A stretch of 64,000 nucleotides of DNA from Micromonospora halotolerans (GCF_032108445.1 NZ_CP134876.1:4960001-5024000), one strand, 5' to 3'. Counted from the first letter of the stretch, positions 36,439-46,021 are shown. The notes: generated by a model from the sequence alone, not told the origin. Numbers and translations are program-made.

Positions 36439-38025
36439 TCAGTGGGTGAGGGCCGCGGCCTGCGCCGCCTCCTCCTGTGCCCGCCGCTCGTCGCCGCTGA
36501 GCGTGTGCAGCGGCTTCTCCCTGATGAAGAGCACCACCACCATCGCGAGCAGGGCCAGCGGCGCGCCGACCAGGAACAGCTCGGCGGTGGCCGTGCCGTA
36601 GACGTCCTGCACGATCCGCAGCAGCGGCTCGGGCAGCGTGGACAGGTCCGGCACGGCGGCGGAGGAGCCGCCACCGGCCGCGGCCGGGCCCAGGCGCTCG
36701 GTCATGAGGGTGGTCACCCGGTTGGCCAGGACGGCGCCGAGGGCGCTGACCCCGATGGCGCCACCCATGCTGCGGAAGAAGGTCAGCACGGAGGTGGCCG
36801 CGCCCAGTTCGCTTGCGGGCACGTCGTTCTGGGCGGCCAGCACCAGGTTCTGCATCAGCATGCCGACGCCGATGCCGAGCACCGCCATGTAGATCGAGAC
36901 CACGACGACGCCCGTGCCCGCGCCGATGGTGCCGAGCAGCAGCATGCCGGCGGTCATGACGGCGGCGCCGGCGACCAGGAAGATCTTCCAGCGCCCGTAC
37001 CGGGTGATGAGCTGACCGGCGACCGTCGAGGACACCAGCAGGCCGAAGATCATCGGCAGGCTCATGAGGCCGGCCACGGTCGGCGACTTGCCCAGGGAGA
37101 TCTGGAAGTACTGCGACAGGAAGACGGTGCCGCCGAACATCGCCACGCCGACCAGGACGCTGGCCACGGTGGCCAGCGAGACCGTCCGGTTGCGGAAGAT
37201 GCCCAGCGGCACGATGGGCTCGGCGGCACGCGACTCGACGTACACGGCCACGGCCAGCACCGCGACGCCGCCGGCGACCATGAGCGCCGTCCAGCCCGAC
37301 GCCCAGGCGAACTTGTGCCCGGCCAGCGACGACCAGACCAGCAGCAGCGAGACGCCCGTCGTGATGAGGGCCGCGCCCAGCCAGTCGATCCGCACCTCGC
37401 GGCGGACGACCGGCAGGTGCAGCGTCCGCTGGAGCAGGAAGATCGACAGGAGGGTGAACGGGACGCCGATCAGGAAGCACCAGCGCCAGCCGAGCCAGGA
37501 GGTGTCGACCAGGACGCCGCCGATGAGCGGTCCGGCGATGGTGCCGACGCCGAAGACGGCGCCGAAGATGCCCGCGTACCGGCCGAGTTCGCGCGGCGGG
37601 ATCATGGCGGCCATCACGATCGTGGCCAGCGCAGTCATGCCGCCGGCGCCGACGCCCTGCACGATCCGGCTGAGCAGCAGCACCTCGACGTTCGGGGTGA
37701 AGCCGGCGATCAGCGAGCCGACCACGAACAGGCCCAGGGACGACTGGATGAGCAGCTTCTTGCTGTAGAGATCGGCCAGCTTGCCCCAGATCGGCACGGT
37801 CGCCGTCATGGCCAGCAGCTCGGTGGTGACGATCCAGGTGTAGACGGTCTGGCTGCCGTCCAGGTCGGCGATGATGCGCGGCAGTGCGTTCGCCACGACC
37901 GTGGACGCCAGGATCGACACGAACATGCCCACCATGAGGCCGGAGAGGGCCTGGAGGACGTCGCGGCGGGACATGCGGGCCGGGCCGACCTCGGCGGCGT
38001 CGGCGGGCGCGGTGGGTACGGACAT
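36439..38025 (-). CDS. DHA2-family (EmrB/QacA-like) MFS drug exporter
   Basis: A 528-residue protein with about 14 membrane segments. VVANALPRIIADLDGSQTVYTWIVTTELL is split around motif D1, and GKLADLYSKK gives motif A (G-x-L-a-D-r-x-G-r-k-like) in the first cytoplasmic loop. GAVFGVGTIAGPLIGG is motif C of proton antiporters. It exports drugs or dyes against H+. It starts eight bases after the stop of the TetR gene, with GAGGA as ribosome site, so the two form an operon under the TetR repressor. Confidence 0.9.
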   Translation of the reverse strand: MSVPTAPADAAEVGPARMSRRDVLQALSGLMVGMFVSILASTVVANALPRIIADLDGSQTVYTWIVTTELLAMTATVPIWGKLADLYSKKLLIQSSLGLFVVGSLIAGFTPNVEVLLLSRIVQGVGAGGMTALATIVMAAMIPPRELGRYAGIFGAVFGVGTIAGPLIGGVLVDTSWLGWRWCFLIGVPFTLLSIFLLQRTLHLPVVRREVRIDWLGAALITTGVSLLLVWSSLAGHKFAWASGWTALMVAGGVAVLAVAVYVESRAAEPIVPLGIFRNRTVSLATVASVLVGVAMFGGTVFLSQYFQISLGKSPTVAGLMSLPMIFGLLVSSTVAGQLITRYGRWKIFLVAGAAVMTAGMLLLGTIGAGTGVVVVSIYMAVLGIGVGMLMQNLVLAAQNDVPASELGAATSVLTFFRSMGGAIGVSALGAVLANRVTTLMTERLGPAAAGGGSSAAVPDLSTLPEPLLRIVQDVYGTATAELFLVGAPLALLAMVVVLFIREKPLHTLSGDERRAQEEAAQAAALTH

Positions 38026-38033
38026 GCGGTTCC

Positions 38034-38681
38034 TCAGCTCGGGGTGCGGTACGGGTGGGGCTCCGGCGTGCCGGGATCCGGCAGGCCGGCGGCGAGGGTG
38101 TCGAACGCCTCGTCGACCAGGTCGGCGAGGGACCGGGCGCCGGCGGTGGCGGCCCAGCGGAGCGCGGCGGTGCGGAACGCGGCGCCGGTGACGGAGGTGA
38201 GCAGGGCCGGGAAGCCGTGGTCGGCGGGTACGCCCACCCGGGCGGCGACGACGTCGGTCATCGCCCGTTCCGCCTCGGCGCCCGCCGCGACCAGGCGGGG
38301 GAGCAGGGCGGGGTTCCGCATGACGACGTCCATCCGGAGCAACCACAGCTCGCGGTCCTCCTGCAACTCCTCGATCGCCTCACCGAGCGCCGTTCGGATG
38401 GCGGCGAGGGCGGGCACCTCCGGCGGCACCTCGGCGAGCCGCGCCACGAACCGGGCGTTGAGCGCCGCCTGGTCGCCGACGAGCGCGTCGTCCTTGCTCG
38501 GGAAGTAGTTGAAGAAGGTCCGGGTGGAGACGTCCGCCGCCGCGCTGATCTCCTCGATGGTCACCTGGTCGAGACCGTGCTCGGCGACCAGGCGCAGCGC
38601 CGCGGTGGCCAGCGCCGTGCGGGTCCGCCGCTTCTTGCGGTCGCGGAGGCCGCCGTCGGCGGGAGGGCTGTCCGTGGTCAC
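38034..38681 (-). CDS. TetR-family repressor of the DHA2 exporter
   Basis: A 215-residue TetR protein. The N-terminal HTH reads VTIEEISAAADVSTRTFFNYFPSKDDAL; the helical C-terminal domain is of the type found with multidrug pumps. It is the first gene of a two-gene operon with the exporter. The inverted repeat 22 bp before its GTG start is the probable operator. Induction by a substrate of the pump is expected by analogy. Confidence 0.9.
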   Translation of the reverse strand: MTTDSPPADGGLRDRKKRRTRTALATAALRLVAEHGLDQVTIEEISAAADVSTRTFFNYFPSKDDALVGDQAALNARFVARLAEVPPEVPALAAIRTALGEAIEELQEDRELWLLRMDVVMRNPALLPRLVAAGAEAERAMTDVVAARVGVPADHGFPALLTSVTGAAFRTAALRWAATAGARSLADLVDEAFDTLAAGLPDPGTPEPHPYRTPS

Positions 38682-38702
38682 CGGGCGACCCTACCGGCGA
38701 TC

Positions 38703-38717
38703 TTGCACGCCCTGCAA
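38703..38717. promoter_or_regulatory. Candidate TetR operator
   Basis: TTGCA and TGCAA arms separated by CGCCC, 22 bp before the TetR GTG. Read on the minus strand, the element overlaps a possible -10 (CAAGAT). The position suits autoregulation. Confidence 0.5.
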
Positions 38718-38755
38718 ACTTTCCTGGACTGAAGTGAGCCGGCCGACAGGTGTGG

Positions 38756-39931
38756 TCACCGGCCGGGCTCGAACACGGCGCGGACGCACCCGTCGAGCCG
38801 GTCCCGGAACGTGTCGTAGCCGAGCGGCGCCCGGTCGAGCGGCATCGTGTGGGTGGCGAGGTGTTCGGTGACCAGCTCGCCGCGCGCCATCCGGTCCAGC
38901 AGCATGGGGATGTACCGGTGGCCGTGCTGCCGGGCGCCGCGCAGGGTCAGGCCCTTGGCGAGCACGGCGTCGAGCGGGAACCGGTCGACGGCGCCCGGGT
39001 ACGTCCCGAGCAGGAAGACGCTGCCGCCCTTGCGGCAGTGGTGGACGGCCTCGCGGGCCGCGACGGGCCGGTCGGGCGTCGGCCGGAACCGCTGTCCGAG
39101 CCGGCCGCGTCGGCTCCACCGGCCGCCGCCGGGCGCCGCCGCGCCGGCCGCGTCGATGCACACGTCCGGGCCGCGCCCGCCGCTGCGTTCCCGCAGCTCC
39201 CCGCCGACGTCCTGGGTCCCGTGGTCGAGGGTCTCGACGCCGAGGTGCCGCTCGGCCATCCGGAGCCGGTCGGGCAGGCGGTCGATCACGACGACCCGCT
39301 CCGCGCCCAGCAGCGCGGCGGCCCGCGCCGCCAGCTGACCGACCGCGCCGGCGCCCCAGACCGCGACCACGTCCCCGGGCCGGACGCCGGCCAGGTCGGC
39401 GGCCATCCAGCCGCTCGGGGCGGCGTCGGAGGCGAACAGCGCCCGCTCGTCGGTGACCGCGTCCGGCACGGTGAAGGCGCCCCGGTCGGCGTACGGGACC
39501 CGGACGTACTCGGCGTGGCTGCCGGCGAACCCGCCGAGGGCGGGCGAGGAGCCGTAGCAGCCGCCGGGGGAGAGGTCCCCCGCCTGCCCGCCGAGGGCCG
39601 GACCGGTGCCGCCGTTGTCGCACAGCGAGAACTGCCGCCGCCGGCACGGCCCGCACCGGCCGCAGGAGACGACGGAGCAGACCACCACCCGGTCGCCCAC
39701 CCGGTGCCGGCGCACCCGGTGCCCGACCTCGACCACCTCGCCGAGGAACTCGTGCCCCAGCACGTCGCCGCGCGCCGGGAACGGCAGGTGACCGCCGAGC
39801 AGGTGCAGGTCGGAACCGCAGGTGGCGCTCTTGCGCACCCGGACGATCATGTCCTGCTCGTTGCGCAGCTCCGGGTCGGGGACCTGGGTCACGGCCAGCT
39901 GGTTCACGCCCCGCCAGACCAGTGCCCTCAC
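38756..39931 (-). CDS. Zinc-dependent alcohol dehydrogenase (formaldehyde-dehydrogenase-like)
   Basis: A 391-residue medium-chain dehydrogenase. Catalytic-zinc ligands appear in SATCGSDLHLLGGH and LGHEFLGEV. The structural-zinc Cys cluster CGRCGPCRRRQFSLC lies near residue 95. VVAVWGAGAVGQLAA binds NAD(P). The length and the segment GCYGSSPALGGFAGSHAEYVRVP fit the glutathione-independent formaldehyde dehydrogenase-like branch; the real substrate is unknown. A GGGGGG run near the GTG provides a weak ribosome site. The 375-bp region upstream separates it from the polysaccharide locus. Confidence 0.87.
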   Translation of the reverse strand: MRALVWRGVNQLAVTQVPDPELRNEQDMIVRVRKSATCGSDLHLLGGHLPFPARGDVLGHEFLGEVVEVGHRVRRHRVGDRVVVCSVVSCGRCGPCRRRQFSLCDNGGTGPALGGQAGDLSPGGCYGSSPALGGFAGSHAEYVRVPYADRGAFTVPDAVTDERALFASDAAPSGWMAADLAGVRPGDVVAVWGAGAVGQLAARAAALLGAERVVVIDRLPDRLRMAERHLGVETLDHGTQDVGGELRERSGGRGPDVCIDAAGAAAPGGGRWSRRGRLGQRFRPTPDRPVAAREAVHHCRKGGSVFLLGTYPGAVDRFPLDAVLAKGLTLRGARQHGHRYIPMLLDRMARGELVTEHLATHTMPLDRAPLGYDTFRDRLDGCVRAVFEPGR

Positions 39932-40306
39932 GTCGCCCCCCGGCGTCCCTGGCGCGTGGCCAGCTGGAGCGGCCGGTCGGTCGCCGTGGTCCGTCCGGGA
40001 CAGATGCTCGCATGAAAACCCCGGCCCGGCGGCGGTTCGGAGCAGGTCCCACCTTCCGCGACGGGGCGCGGAGAACGCCCTGCCGGCGACCTCCCCCGTC
40101 CGGGGTATCGGCTCGTCCGGTTAGTCGTATATGAGCGTTATGTCGGAGTGGGTCATTAAGCTCCACGGTGTCATCCAGTCCTCGACCCGGGGACTCCCGG
40201 TGCCGGCCGCGCCACGCGGTCGCACCGTCGCGAGCACGCCGAACCGGCGTCGCCCCGGGGCGGCTGGAACCATGTCGCCGGCACCCACAGGGATGCGTGA
40301 GTCACG
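39932..40306. other. 375-bp intergenic region with hairpins, possible 5' leader
   Basis: No gene is supported here. It contains an A/T-rich patch (TATATG at 40128-40133, possible -10 of the downstream operon) and then a structured stretch: AGTCC/GGACT arms at 40177-40195, CGCCG-AAC-CGGCG at 40237-40249, and the palindrome CGCCCCGGGGCG at 40251-40262, ending 44 bp before the glycosyltransferase start. It could be a long regulatory leader. I compared it with c-di-GMP and c-di-AMP riboswitch consensus from memory and saw no match. Confidence 0.35.
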
Positions 40307-41779
40307 ATGATGGACGCGGACACCATGGTCCTGCCCCGGCTCGGGTCGGGAGAGATCCGGGTCGAGGACCCGTGGGGCGAGGACCGTGCGGTCGGTTCCA
40401 GGGCCGGCGGCCACCGTCCACCGGCCGACACCGCCCGCTGGCGGCTCGCCGCATGGCTGCTGCCGGCGCTGCTGGCCGGCGCGCTCGGCGTCGTGGGGGC
40501 CGGCACACCCGGCCTGCGCCTCGCGGAACTGGCGACCTGGCGGGCCGCCACCTCTCCCTGGCCGGACGGGATGCCCGGCGGCGACACCACGCTCGTGCCG
40601 TACCACCTGCTGATGCGCGCCTGGGCGGCGGCCTTCGGCATCACCGACCTGGCGCTGCGCGTACCGTCCCTGCTCGCCGTGGCGGCGACCGCCGCGCTCG
40701 TCGGCGCGCTGGCCGCGCGGATGTTCGCGCCGGGCACGGGGCTCCTCGCCGGGGTGATCTTCGCGCTGCTGCCGAGCGTCACCCGGTACGCCCAGGAGGC
40801 CCAGCCGTACGCGCTGGCCCTGTTCGCCGCCGTGCTCGCCACCTGGTTCCTGCTGCCCGCACTGGACCGGCCGAGCCTGCGCCGTCTCGCCCCGTACGCC
40901 GCGGCGGTGGCCCTGCTGGGCCTGTGCCACGCGATGGCGCTCCTGCTGCTGGTCGGGCACGGCTGGGTCGTGCTCGCGTTCCGGCGGGGGATGACCGGCC
41001 GGTGGCTGGCCGCCGCCCTCCTCGGCGCGCTCCCCGCCGCCGCGCTGCTCTGGGCCGGGGTACGCGCCGGCGGGCAGGTCGCGCCGGCGGCCCGCCCCGA
41101 CCTGGCGGCCCTCGCCGCGACCCCCCGGGAGTTGTTCGGCGTCGCCGCGCTGGGCGCCGTGCTGCTCGGACTGGCGCTGTTCAGCCTCCCGCTGCGGCGC
41201 GCCGCGGCGATCTGCACCGCGTGGGCGGTGCTGCCGCCGCTCGGCCTGCTGCTCATCGCGCAGGCGACGCCGGTCTGGTCACCGTCGAGCCTGCTCTTCA
41301 CGCTGCCGGCCTGGGCGACCCTGGCCGCGGCCGCCCTGTCCCGGGTTCGCCCCCGCTGGTGGGTGGTGGCGGTGGCCGCGCTGGCCCTGATCGTCGCGCC
41401 GGCCCAGGCGGCCGTCCGCGCGCCCGACGGGCACGGGCAGGCCACCCGCGAGGTCGCCGAGATCGTCGGCGCCCGGCGGCTGCCCGCCGACGGCGTGGTC
41501 TACGGCGACGCGGACGCGCGGACCCTCGTGGCCCGCTACCTTCCCGCCGACCGGCGGCCGACGGACCTGTTCGCCGCGGCGCCGCCGCACGACTGTGCCG
41601 GTTGCCTGTGGGGCGTTCGGCGACTGTGGGTGATCCGCCCCGGCGAACGGTCGGATCCCGTGCCGCCCGTCGGCGGCGCGGCGGAACGGCTGCTGCGCAG
41701 CGGATACCAGGTGGCGCAGGTCTGGCACCGGGCCGGGTTCACGCTGGCCCTCCTGGTGGACGACCGCACCGCCCGCTGA
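40307..41779 (+). CDS. GT-C fold membrane glycosyltransferase (mannosyltransferase-like)
   Basis: A 490-residue protein with an unusual cytosolic N-terminal tail of about 45 residues, then roughly ten membrane segments and a C-terminal extracytoplasmic part. The first loop after TM1 contains ELATWRAATSPWPDGMPGGD with acidic residues as in PMT/ArnT-type enzymes, and YAQEAQPYALALF is a typical GT-C stretch. Such enzymes use polyprenyl-phosphate sugars outside the membrane. It leads a block with a GT2 synthase and three GH26-like genes, so it probably decorates or primes the same polysaccharide (inference). Confidence 0.75.
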   Translation: MMDADTMVLPRLGSGEIRVEDPWGEDRAVGSRAGGHRPPADTARWRLAAWLLPALLAGALGVVGAGTPGLRLAELATWRAATSPWPDGMPGGDTTLVPYHLLMRAWAAAFGITDLALRVPSLLAVAATAALVGALAARMFAPGTGLLAGVIFALLPSVTRYAQEAQPYALALFAAVLATWFLLPALDRPSLRRLAPYAAAVALLGLCHAMALLLLVGHGWVVLAFRRGMTGRWLAAALLGALPAAALLWAGVRAGGQVAPAARPDLAALAATPRELFGVAALGAVLLGLALFSLPLRRAAAICTAWAVLPPLGLLLIAQATPVWSPSSLLFTLPAWATLAAAALSRVRPRWWVVAVAALALIVAPAQAAVRAPDGHGQATREVAEIVGARRLPADGVVYGDADARTLVARYLPADRRPTDLFAAAPPHDCAGCLWGVRRLWVIRPGERSDPVPPVGGAAERLLRSGYQVAQVWHRAGFTLALLVDDRTAR

Positions 41780-41835
41780 CCGAGCACGACCTTTTTCAAC
41801 CCCACTGCCCGCTCAGGGTTCGTGGCGAGATCACC

Positions 41836-43749
41836 ATGGGGGAAAACGTGGCCATCGCCGCTGATACACGCCCGTCCCGGGCCAGCACGCCGGGCAGCTC
41901 AGGCAACCGTCCGCCGGTGATCGCCCCGGCCGGACCGCCTGCCGGGAAGGGACCGGACCGCCGCCAGCTGAACATCCGGGCCCGCCTGGCGTACGCCAGG
42001 TGCGGCGCCACCGCCGGGCCGCTGGTCGCGCCGCGGCACCCGGGGGCGGCGGTGGAGTTCCGGCACGCCGCCTCGCCCGCGGCGCGGCTGGTGCTGACCC
42101 TGCTGGTGCTGGTCAACAGCGCGGCCGGGCTGCTGTTCGTCGGCTGGCTGCTGCTGCCCCAGCACGTGCCCGGCGTCGGCGTGGCCGGGTCCGGCGGCTG
42201 GCAGACGATCGCGGCCCGGCTGGGCTTCTGCGTGGTCGTCGGCGTCGAGTTGATCCGCCTGGCGCAGAACGTGGTGGTGTGGGTGTTCGCGTTCCACGCC
42301 CGCGACCCGGTGCCGGTCGACCCGCCGGTCGGCCTGCGGGTGGCCCTGCTCACCACGATCGTGCCCAGCAAGGAGCCGCTCGACGTGGCGGAGCGGACGC
42401 TGCGGCGTCTTCGGGAGATCGTCTACTGCGGGCGGGTCGACGTCTGGATCCTCGACGAGGGGGACGACCCGGCGGTCAAGGAGATGGCCGCGCGGCTCGG
42501 CGTCCACCACTTCAGTCGTAAGGGCCGGCCGGAGTACAACCAGCCCGGCGGGGAGTTCCGGGCCCGGACCAAGTCCGGCAACCACAACGCCTGGCGGGCC
42601 GAGCACGAGAACCGGTACGACGTGGTGGCCAACGTCGACCCGGACCACGTGCCGCTGCCCAACTTCCTCGAACGCACCCTTGGCTACTTCCGGGATCCGG
42701 ACGTCGCCTTCGTGGTGACCCCCCAGGTGTACGGCAACATGCATCAGAACTTCGTGGCGCACGGCGCCTCCGTGCAGCAGTACCTCTACAACGGCCTCAT
42801 CGCCCGCGGGGGCAACGGGCTGGACGCGCCGCTGCTCACCGGCACCGGCCACCTCTACCGGCCGGCGGCCTGGCGGACCATCGGCGGCTACCAGGACTCC
42901 ATCATCGAGGATCACCTGACGAGCATCCGCATCCACGCCGCGACCAACCCGGAGACGGGCAACAAGTGGAAGGGCGTCTACACCCCCGACGTGGTGGCCA
43001 TCGGCGAGGGCCCGACCTCGTGGGCGGACTACTTCAACCAGCAGAAGCGCTGGGCGGCCGGGATCTGCGAGATCCTCGTCCGGCCCGAGCTGCGCGCGCC
43101 GCGCGAGCTGCCCGCACGGCGGCGGTGGCAGTACCGCCTGCTCCAGTTCTACTACCCGAGCGTGGCGGTGAGCCTGCTGCTGGGCAACCTCGCCACCGCC
43201 ATGTACCTGCTCACCGGGGTCGGTTCGGCGCAGCTCGACGTCACCGTGTGGTCGGTGCTCTGGGGCTCGACCTTCGGCACCTGGTTCCTGCTGTGGCTCT
43301 GGCTCCGCCGCTTCAACATCGCCCCGCACGAACGGGAGGAGATCGGCATGGCCGGCATGGCGCTGGCGCTGTTCGCCGGGCCCATCTACGTGGCCGCCGG
43401 GTTCACCGCGCTGCTGCGCCGCAAACTCGGGTTCGTAGTGACGGCCAAGGGGAGGCTGCGCACCATCGAGTCGTTCCGCACGTTTCGGCTGCACCTCTGC
43501 TGGGCGGGCGTCTCCGCGGGTCTGCTCGGCGCGAGCTTCGTGCTGGACAACAGCTCACCCCTGCTGCGGGTGTGGCCCGTCCTGACCCTCCTGACCGGCC
43601 TCGGTCCGCCACTGATCGCGCTCGCGTCGAACCTGCGGGCCGATCGCCGCCAGGACGACGAGGTGGTCGTGCCCGCCCCCGCTCGCGCGGAGGCCGAGGA
43701 GGTCCATCCGCCGAGGTCCCGGGTCGCGGCTGAGGGAGTCCTGCGATGA
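41836..43749 (+). CDS. Cellulose-synthase-like GT2 processive glycosyltransferase
   Basis: A 637-residue membrane synthase. After two N-terminal TM segments comes a cytosolic GT2 domain with DEGDD, then NVDPDHVP (DxD), TGTGHLYR and the acceptor loop QQKRW (Q-x-x-R-W). Further TM segments form a channel. These are all the residues of processive beta-glycan synthases such as BcsA. No PilZ domain follows, so direct c-di-GMP control is not indicated. The stop overlaps the first GH26-like start (ATGA). The product could be cellulose- or mannan-like; which is unknown. Confidence 0.88.
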   Translation: MGENVAIAADTRPSRASTPGSSGNRPPVIAPAGPPAGKGPDRRQLNIRARLAYARCGATAGPLVAPRHPGAAVEFRHAASPAARLVLTLLVLVNSAAGLLFVGWLLLPQHVPGVGVAGSGGWQTIAARLGFCVVVGVELIRLAQNVVVWVFAFHARDPVPVDPPVGLRVALLTTIVPSKEPLDVAERTLRRLREIVYCGRVDVWILDEGDDPAVKEMAARLGVHHFSRKGRPEYNQPGGEFRARTKSGNHNAWRAEHENRYDVVANVDPDHVPLPNFLERTLGYFRDPDVAFVVTPQVYGNMHQNFVAHGASVQQYLYNGLIARGGNGLDAPLLTGTGHLYRPAAWRTIGGYQDSIIEDHLTSIRIHAATNPETGNKWKGVYTPDVVAIGEGPTSWADYFNQQKRWAAGICEILVRPELRAPRELPARRRWQYRLLQFYYPSVAVSLLLGNLATAMYLLTGVGSAQLDVTVWSVLWGSTFGTWFLLWLWLRRFNIAPHEREEIGMAGMALALFAGPIYVAAGFTALLRRKLGFVVTAKGRLRTIESFRTFRLHLCWAGVSAGLLGASFVLDNSSPLLRVWPVLTLLTGLGPPLIALASNLRADRRQDDEVVVPAPARAEAEEVHPPRSRVAAEGVLR

Positions 43750-44852
43750 TCAGGTTCACCTTTCCGCGGGTCGTGATGGTGTTGACCGGCGCGCTGCTGC
43801 TGACGTACGCCTTCGCCGTCGCGCCCACGACCGGCTCCGGGGGCCGGGGCGGGGCGGTGACGGCCGAAGCGAAGGCGCCCCGACCGCGCGGACCGTTCCC
43901 GCCGGCGGGAAAGACGTTCATCGGTGTCATGACCGACAAGGGCCCTCACGACTTCACGCCGGTGGACCGGTTCACGGCTGCCGCCAGACACCAGCCGCAG
44001 GTCATGCTTTTCAGCGAGGGGTGGGCGTCCGCAACGTTCGACCGGACGCTCTTCGACCGGATCCGCGACCACGGCATGATGCCGATGCTGGGCTGGGAAC
44101 CCTGGGACTACCGGCTCGACGAGCGGGCCCGGCAGCAGAAGCTGACCGCCCAGCAGATCGACGCGGTCCGGTCGGCCCAACCCAGCTACCGGTTGTCCCG
44201 GATAGCGGGGGGAGAGTTCGACACCTACATTCGGTCCTGGGCGGAAGGGATCAAGTCACTCGGCTACCCGGTGGCGCTCCGCTTCGCCCACGAGATGAAC
44301 GGCTACTGGTACCCGTGGTGCGAGCTGGTCAACGGCAACCGGCCCGGTGACTACGTGAAGGCCTGGCGCCACGTGCACGACGTGTTCCGGGCGGTCGGGG
44401 CCACGAACGTCACCTGGGTGTGGAGCGCGAACGTCCGGTACACCGACCTGACCCCCCCGATCTCCACCTACTACCCGGGCGACGACTACGTGGACTGGGT
44501 GGGCGTCACGGGCTACTACGGCAAGTACGACTTCGCGCCGTATCTCTCCTTCGACGGAGTCTTCAAGAAGACCGTCACCGAGATCCGCGCCTTCAGTACG
44601 AAGCCGATGGTCGTCACCGAGACCGGCGCCTCGGACCACATCGGGCGCAAGGCCGAATGGATCAAGGAGGCCTTCCAGACCCTGCCCCGGTACCCGTTCA
44701 TCATCGGGCTGATCTGGTTCGAGGTGAACAAGGAACTCGACTGGCGCATCGTCAGTTCCCCGGCCGTGTCCGCGGCCTTCGCCGGCGCGGTCGCCGCCCC
44801 TCGCTACCAGGTCACCTGGTCGCCCGACATGGTCTCGCGGACGGAGGAGTAG
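43746..44852 (+). CDS. Membrane-anchored GH26-like protein 1
   Basis: A 368-residue protein with one N-terminal signal-anchor segment (residues 9-28), a short charged linker and a single GH26-type barrel. AHEMNGYWYPW holds the acid/base position Glu183, and VVTETGASD holds the nucleophile position Glu292. The early block KTFIGVMTDKGPHDF and the GWEPWDY segment recur in all three copies. GH26 enzymes cut beta-mannan or beta-1,3-1,4-glucan. It is translationally coupled to the GT2 synthase, so it likely trims or releases the nascent polymer at the cell surface. Confidence 0.85.
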   Translation: MIRFTFPRVVMVLTGALLLTYAFAVAPTTGSGGRGGAVTAEAKAPRPRGPFPPAGKTFIGVMTDKGPHDFTPVDRFTAAARHQPQVMLFSEGWASATFDRTLFDRIRDHGMMPMLGWEPWDYRLDERARQQKLTAQQIDAVRSAQPSYRLSRIAGGEFDTYIRSWAEGIKSLGYPVALRFAHEMNGYWYPWCELVNGNRPGDYVKAWRHVHDVFRAVGATNVTWVWSANVRYTDLTPPISTYYPGDDYVDWVGVTGYYGKYDFAPYLSFDGVFKKTVTEIRAFSTKPMVVTETGASDHIGRKAEWIKEAFQTLPRYPFIIGLIWFEVNKELDWRIVSSPAVSAAFAGAVAAPRYQVTWSPDMVSRTEE

Positions 44853-44854
44853 CG

Positions 44855-46021
44855 GTGCGCAGGTTGACCGCCGCACGGGTCGTGCTGGTACTGACCGGCG
44901 CGCTGCTGGTGACCTACGCGGCCGCCGTGGCGCCGACCGCCCTGTTCGGGGGCCGGGAGGACGGCCGGTCCGACCGGCCCGTGAGGGCCGAGCCGGAATC
45001 CCCGCCCCGGCCCGCGGCAGCCGAGCCGGAAGGTTCGCCCCGGCCGGCCGCGGAACCCTTCCCGCCGGCCGGCAAGGCGTTCATCGGTGTGATGACCGAC
45101 AAGGGCCCGCACGACTTCGCGGCGCTGGACTCGTTCACGGCGGCCGCGAGACACCAGCCGCAGGTGATGCTCTTCAGCGCGTCGTGGAACCTGGACCCGT
45201 TCGACCGGACGCTCTTCGACCGCATCAGCAGCCGGGGGATGCTGCCGATGCTGGGCTGGGAGCCGTGGGACCACCGGGTGGACCGTGCGGCCCGCGAGAA
45301 GAACCTGCCCACCCGGGAGATCGACGAGATCCGGTCCCACCAGCCCGCCTACCGGCTGTCCCGGATCACGGCCGGGGACTTCGACACCTACCTGCGGTCC
45401 TGGGCCGAAGGGATCAGGTCCCTCGGCTACCCGGTGGCCATCCGGTTGGCACACGAGATGAACGGTGACTGGTACCCATGGTCCGAGGCGACCAACGGCA
45501 ACCGGCCGGGCGAGTACGTGCAGGCGTGGCGGCACGTGCACGACCTCTTCCGCGCGGCGGGGGTGACCAACGTGACCTGGGTGTGGAGCCCGAACGCCAG
45601 CTGGGACCAGTCGCTCCCGAAGCTCTCCGGGTTGTATCCGGGCGACGACTACGTCGACTGGGTGGGTGTCACGGGCTACTACGGGATCGGGGCGTACACG
45701 GACTACCGGTCCTTCGACTCGATCTTCGGCCCGACCATCACCGAGATCCGCACGTTCACCAGGAAACCGTTGGTCATCACCGAGACCGGCGCCTCCGACG
45801 CCGCGGGGCGCAAGGCCGAATGGATCGCGGAGGCCTTCCGCGCGCTGCCTCGGCACAGGGACATCCTCGGTCTCATCTGGTTCGAGGTGGACAAGGAGCA
45901 GGACTGGCGCATCGTCAGTTCGCCGGCCGTGGCGCAGGCCTTCGCCGCCGCGGTCGCCGACCCGCGCTACCGCTTCGGCTGGCGGCCCGGGATGGTCCCA
46001 CGCACCAAGCTGAACGACTAG
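44855..46021 (+). CDS. Membrane-anchored GH26-like protein 2
   Basis: A 388-residue close paralogue of copy 1, starting three bases after its stop. It has the same layout: signal anchor, a longer Pro/Glu-rich linker with a repeated PRPAAAEPE-type unit, then the barrel with AHEMNGDWYPW and VITETGASD, both catalytic Glu positions intact. GGAGGAGT five bases before GTG 44855 spans the end of copy 1. One visible difference is WSEATNG where copies 1 and 3 have a Cys after WYPW, so any thiol-dependent feature is lost here. Confidence 0.85.
   Translation: MRRLTAARVVLVLTGALLVTYAAAVAPTALFGGREDGRSDRPVRAEPESPPRPAAAEPEGSPRPAAEPFPPAGKAFIGVMTDKGPHDFAALDSFTAAARHQPQVMLFSASWNLDPFDRTLFDRISSRGMLPMLGWEPWDHRVDRAAREKNLPTREIDEIRSHQPAYRLSRITAGDFDTYLRSWAEGIRSLGYPVAIRLAHEMNGDWYPWSEATNGNRPGEYVQAWRHVHDLFRAAGVTNVTWVWSPNASWDQSLPKLSGLYPGDDYVDWVGVTGYYGIGAYTDYRSFDSIFGPTITEIRTFTRKPLVITETGASDAAGRKAEWIAEAFRALPRHRDILGLIWFEVDKEQDWRIVSSPAVAQAFAAAVADPRYRFGWRPGMVPRTKLND

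Noticed and set aside
36172..38508. Long plus-strand open frame over the DHA2 exporter gene
   Set aside because: His/Gln/Gly-rich shadow translation; the minus-strand exporter has 14 membrane segments and clear motifs.
40134..40306. c-di-GMP (GEMM) or c-di-AMP (ydaO) riboswitch
   Set aside because: Hairpins are present but the conserved core sequences of either class could not be found by eye.
40168..41835. Upstream extension of the GT2 frame
   Set aside because: It would overlap the whole GT-C gene in another frame; composition is shadow-like, and the GT2 begins sensibly at 41836.
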